Positions 4,846 through 7,200 of a DNA stretch of 7,200 bases are shown one piece after another. Position numbers and translations under genes: made by a program. The notes beneath the pieces were generated by a model. The model was not told where the DNA came from, did no database searches, and worked only from the letters and a program-made list of their open reading frames with translations. The stretch's first letter is position 1. Every line of letters starts with the position of its first letter. The stretch comes from Streptosporangiaceae bacterium (GTDB taxonomy: Bacteria > Actinomycetota > Actinomycetes > Streptosporangiales > Streptosporangiaceae), in contig JASHTT010000099.1 of assembly GCA_030040415.1 (NCBI GenBank), positions 1-7,200 on the forward strand, read 5' to 3'.

Positions 4846-6762
4846 ATGACCGATAATCCACGCAGGCCGGGCGGCGAGACTCCGCCGTCAACTGGCGGAT
4901 CCGCGCCCTCAGCTGACGGATCCGCGCCCTCAGCTGACGAGTCCGCGCCGCGCGCGGGCGCGCCTGTTCCACCGCCGGCTGTGCTACCTGGGGCCGCAGA
5001 CCCGGGCCAACCGGGAGGCGACTCTCACGAGGAGCTTCCACCAGAGGAGTGGGTGAAGGAATGGCTGGCTTGCGCCGAGCCGGAGGAGGACCTAGAGGCC
5101 TGGCTGACTACGCTGCCCCCTGATGCGCGGGCGAATTTCCTGGCCGGGCCTTACACCGGCGACGACGAGCCGTTTGGCTGCGGGTTCGATCACCGCGATC
5201 GCGGTGATGACTTGCCGACGGGCGCGGGGTTCGCCGCGCGCGGCGCGCTGGATCTGCTGGAGCCGGGTCCGTGCCTGGCCGGGGCCGTGGGTCGCGCCAC
5301 CTGCGACGAGGATGGTCACGCGAGCCCGCAGGCGTATGCAGCGCTCGGCGAGAGCGAGCTGATCGGCGTCTTGTGCGCCTGGCAGCGGCTGACCTCCTGG
5401 GCACAGTCCGGCCAGGCCGCCGCGGCGATGACGCTGGTCCGGCGGCGCGAGGCGCAATCCCTCCAGTCGCCCAAGCTCGAGCACCTGGCCAAGCACGTGG
5501 ACGACGAGATAGCGGCGGCACTGGTGATGACCGGCCGGTCTGTGGACAGGCTGCTCGAGGTGTCGGCTGGCCTGGCCCGGATGCCCATGGTCTACGCGGC
5601 GTTAGAAGCCGGCCAGATTGACTGGGCGAAGTCGAGCGTGTTCGCCGACATGCTGGTCGGCCTCGATGAGGCGACGGCCCGGGAAGTGGCTGACCGACTG
5701 ATAGGCCGCGCCACGGGCATGACCACCGGGCAACTGCGCGCCGCGCTGGGACGCGCCGTGCTCAACGCGGACCCCGCGGCTGCGGACAGGCGCAAGCGGG
5801 AGGCGGCCAAGGACACCGACGTGCAGGCCTGGACCGAACCGTCCGGTAACGCCGCCCTGGCCGGCCGGGAACTGGCGACCGCCGACGTTATCGCGGTCGA
5901 CAAGCGGCTCACCGCGCAGGCGTACTGGCTTCGTGAGCACGGCGTGGCTGGCAGCCTCGGCCAGCTACGTGCCAAGGCATTCATCGCCACGCTCGACGGC
6001 CGCCCGCTCGACAGTCTGCTGCCGCCGACCGCAGACGCAACCAGCCCCGGCCAGCCCGCCGACCCAGACCTAGCCAGCACGGCGGGCGCCGCGGGCGGTG
6101 GCGCCGCTGGTGGTGCAGCCGGACCCGTGAGCCGGGCCGCCGGGCAGCCTGGCGAGACGGCGGCTCCGGGCGGGACGATCAACCTGACGATGCCGCTGTC
6201 TAGCTGGGCCGGGCTCACCGAGACTTCGGGCGAAGTGGCCGCGTACGGTCCCGCGGACGCGCAGACCTGCCGGGACCTGGCAGCCAGGATGGGATCAGCC
6301 GCCCGCTGGTGCCTGACCCTGACCGACGGCACGGGCAAGGCGGTAGCCCACGCCTGCGCCCGCACGGACCGGCCGCCTCAGGGCGGCCCGGCGGTGATCG
6401 CCTGGGCCGCCGGACTGCGCAGCAAGCTGCAGTACCTGGAATCCGGGAGCTGCTCGCACCCCAGGCGTTCAGCCGGGTACCACCCGCCGAACGTGCTCGC
6501 GCACCTCGTCACCGTCAGGCAGCGAACTTGCTCGTTCCCAGGCTGCCGCCGCCCAGCCGCGCGATGCGACCTCGACCATACGGTCGCGTATCACAACGGC
6601 GGCATAACGTGCGAATGTAACTTGGCCCCCTTGTGTCGCCGGCACCATCAGGCGAAACAGACAGCCCACTGGCGCCTCGAGCAAACCGAGCCCGGCGAGA
6701 TGACCTGGCACCTGCCGCACGGCCGCAGCTATCAGACGACCGGCGACCGGTACCCCTTGTGA
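4846..6762 (+). CDS. DUF222 and HNH endonuclease domain protein (13E12 repeat family)
   Basis: 638 residues from ATG 4846 (641 from GTG 4837). In order: a disordered Ser/Ala/Pro-rich N-terminus (about 1-60) with a 7-residue repeat; an acidic stretch (EELPPEEWVKEWLACAEPEE, 62-81); the helical DUF222 domain (about 160-390, including ELIGVLCAWQRLTSWAQSGQ); a Gly/Ala/Pro linker (395-440); and a C-terminal HNH nuclease module. The module reads CSFPGC (562-567), CDLDHTVAYHNGG (574-586), NLAPLCRRHHQAK (592-604). The catalytic and metal-binding residues D577, H578, N592 and H601 are intact, and C562, C567, C597 and H600 resemble a structural zinc site. Proteins of this architecture are multicopy in mycobacteria and relatives (REP13E12 family); their target and role are not settled. 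Nothing suggests secretion. The gene stands alone, with its own promoter region rich in repeats. It ends convergently with mshC. Confidence 0.9.
   Translation: MTDNPRRPGGETPPSTGGSAPSADGSAPSADESAPRAGAPVPPPAVLPGAADPGQPGGDSHEELPPEEWVKEWLACAEPEEDLEAWLTTLPPDARANFLAGPYTGDDEPFGCGFDHRDRGDDLPTGAGFAARGALDLLEPGPCLAGAVGRATCDEDGHASPQAYAALGESELIGVLCAWQRLTSWAQSGQAAAAMTLVRRREAQSLQSPKLEHLAKHVDDEIAAALVMTGRSVDRLLEVSAGLARMPMVYAALEAGQIDWAKSSVFADMLVGLDEATAREVADRLIGRATGMTTGQLRAALGRAVLNADPAAADRRKREAAKDTDVQAWTEPSGNAALAGRELATADVIAVDKRLTAQAYWLREHGVAGSLGQLRAKAFIATLDGRPLDSLLPPTADATSPGQPADPDLASTAGAAGGGAAGGAAGPVSRAAGQPGETAAPGGTINLTMPLSSWAGLTETSGEVAAYGPADAQTCRDLAARMGSAARWCLTLTDGTGKAVAHACARTDRPPQGGPAVIAWAAGLRSKLQYLESGSCSHPRRSAGYHPPNVLAHLVTVRQRTCSFPGCRRPAARCDLDHTVAYHNGGITCECNLAPLCRRHHQAKQTAHWRLEQTEPGEMTWHLPHGRSYQTTGDRYPL
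4897..4950 (+). repeat. 21-bp in-frame minisatellite in the DUF222-HNH gene
   Basis: Two identical 21-bp units (4897-4917 and 4918-4938, each beginning GGATCCGCGCC and ending CTCAGCTGAC) are followed by a partial third (4939-4950). A diverged earlier unit is visible at 4876-4896. Each unit encodes seven residues of the type GSAPSAD. The exact identity of the two units suggests recent duplication or active slippage. Copy changes keep the frame and would only lengthen a disordered N-terminal segment. Confidence 0.85.
5189..5208. other. Perfect 20-bp palindrome inside the DUF222-HNH coding sequence
   Basis: ATCACCGCGA is followed at once by its exact reverse complement, giving a 20-bp palindrome with no spacer, centred on GCGATCGC. 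It encodes part of DHRDRGDD near residue 115, just before the DUF222 core. A perfect palindrome of this length is not expected by chance in a 7.2-kb window (about 1 in 4^10 per position before base bias). It could be a dimeric protein-binding site, a restriction or nuclease target, or a cruciform/hairpin. Its role is unknown. Confidence 0.8.
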
Positions 6763-6770
6763 TGCGAAGC

Positions 6771-6790
6771 GCAGGGTGCTTAGCCCCTGC
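6771..6790 (+). terminator. Candidate hairpin terminator after the DUF222-HNH gene
   Basis: GCAGGG (6771-6776) pairs with CCCTGC (6785-6790) around an 8-nt loop, starting 8 nt after the stop codon. A second small stem, CGCC-GAAAA-GGCG (6795-6807), follows. Neither has a T tract, as is common for actinobacterial terminators, so the call rests on position and pairing. The rest of this 117-bp convergent gap holds only a weak hairpin (CTCGG/TCGAG, 6849-6864). Confidence 0.45.
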
Positions 6791-6879
6791 CAGACGCCGA
6801 AAAGGCGCGTACTAGTTGCCGGCTCGCACCCAAGGTAACGGCTACGAACTCGGACTAAGTCGAGCGAACGGCAGTCAGG

Positions 6880-7200
6880 TCAGACAGCGACGCCCAGCAG
6901 GGCGTCGACGGTGCTGCGCAGCAGCGCCGCTGACGCTCGCAGGTCAGTCGAGGTTGCATCCGAGCCAGCGATTATTGACGCTGCCCACGAATCAAGGACC
7001 GCGAGCGCCCGGGGTGCGTCCAAGTCGTCGGCGAGGCGTTCGCGCACGGCGCCGAGCAGGGCCCCAGCAGCCGCGCCAGCGCCAACGGCGCCAGAGCCGG
7101 CCGCGCCACCACCGGCTGCGCCGGCACCACCGGCTGCGTCAGCACCAGCCGTGACGCCACCGACTCCGCCGACCCGCACCGCAGCGCGCCACAAGTCCAG
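6880..7200 (-). CDS. mshC: MshC, cysteine:GlcN-Ins ligase, C-terminal end, truncated by window edge
   Basis: The minus-strand frame is open from the right edge to TGA at 6882-6880, giving the last 106 residues; the start and the catalytic Rossmann half lie outside. LDLWRAAV, then RERLADDLDAPRALAVLDSWA (visible residues 53-73), then LLRSTVDALLGVAV at the end match the C-terminal helical region of MshC, where mycobacterial proteins have a RWR motif, ADDLDTPKA and a terminal IDALLGV. MshC is a cysteinyl-tRNA-synthetase relative that joins cysteine to GlcN-inositol using ATP in mycothiol synthesis. The DALLGV ending favours MshC over CysS. Residues 11-50 here are an Ala/Gly-rich stretch clearly longer than the short linker I recall in mycobacterial MshC. 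The gene converges on the DUF222-HNH gene. Confidence 0.85.
   Translation of the reverse strand: MDLWRAAVRVGGVGGVTAGADAAGGAGAAGGGAAGSGAVGAGAAAGALLGAVRERLADDLDAPRALAVLDSWAASIIAGSDATSTDLRASAALLRSTVDALLGVAV
6888..6907 (-). terminator. Strong hairpin at the 3' end of mshC, possible terminator
   Basis: CGACGCCC (6888-6895) and GGGCGTCG (6900-6907) form a perfect 8-bp, GC-rich stem with a 4-nt loop. It lies in the last codons of mshC, ending 5 bp before the stop codon on the minus strand. No U tract follows. The DALLGV codons are also under protein constraint, so the structure could be incidental. It is the strongest stem near the convergent junction. Confidence 0.35.
7107..7138 (-). repeat. 18-bp direct repeat within the Ala/Gly insert of mshC
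   Basis: CACCACCGGCTGCG occurs at 7107-7120 and again at 7125-7138, a period of 18 bp (six codons). It lies within the region encoding the Ala/Gly-rich insert, which suggests the insert grew by in-frame slippage or duplication. Confidence 0.7.

Noticed and set aside
5592..6365. A 257-codon minus-strand open frame inside the HNH gene
   Set aside because: Low-complexity Ala/Ser/Arg shadow opposite the DUF222 domain.
6837..6864. Similarity of AACGGCT and ACGAACTCG motifs here to sequence upstream of the HNH gene, as flanking repeats of a mobile element
   Set aside because: Matches are short, differently ordered and spaced, with no target duplication; not enough to call element ends.

Overview
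The window is very GC-rich, has strongly biased third codon positions, and encodes the end of a mycothiol-biosynthesis enzyme (MshC). Both points indicate a high-GC actinobacterium (class Actinomycetes). The left-edge flavoprotein resembles the partner enzyme of 10-methyl (tuberculostearic-type) fatty acid synthesis, which fits the same group. All of this comes from reading the sequence; no database search was run.

Layout, left to right. (1) 1-492, minus: N-terminal part of a FAD-binding (PCMH-type) oxidoreductase, cut by the left edge. (2) 512-1081 and 1091-1906, plus: a pyridoxamine-phosphate-oxidase-like flavin/split-barrel protein followed 9 nt later by an aminoglycoside-phosphotransferase-fold kinase, probably one transcript. 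The flavoprotein and the plus-strand pair diverge with only 19 bp between start codons, and one 10-bp palindrome holds both Shine-Dalgarno sequences. (3) 1970-2521, minus: a DinB/YfiT-type metal-binding protein. (4) 2625-3476, plus: an Asp/Glu racemase-superfamily protein with altered active-site acids, probably read from a leaderless promoter. (5) 3358-4587, minus: a DUF4192 protein whose basic C-terminal tail lies antisense to the racemase 3' end (119 bp overlap). (6) 4588-4845: a regulatory-looking gap with three tandem 23-bp repeats plus a decayed fourth, an inverted repeat and a -10-like box. (7) 4846-6762, plus: a DUF222 + HNH endonuclease-like protein (13E12 repeat family) with an in-frame 21-bp minisatellite and a perfect 20-bp palindrome inside its 5' third. 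(8) 6763-6879: a convergent gap with hairpins. (9) 6880-7200, minus: the C-terminal end of mshC, cut by the right edge and carrying an unusual Ala/Gly-rich insert.

Most of the window is ordinary accessory metabolism in short transcription units. The likeliest place for something new is the DUF222-HNH gene with its upstream repeat array, inverted repeat and internal palindrome, which could be an autoregulated or self-targeting nuclease locus; that is inference. The second is the shared-SD divergent junction at 490-514, where the two genes cannot have separate promoters outside each other's coding sequence. No tRNA, rRNA, CRISPR array, insertion sequence or prophage module was seen.
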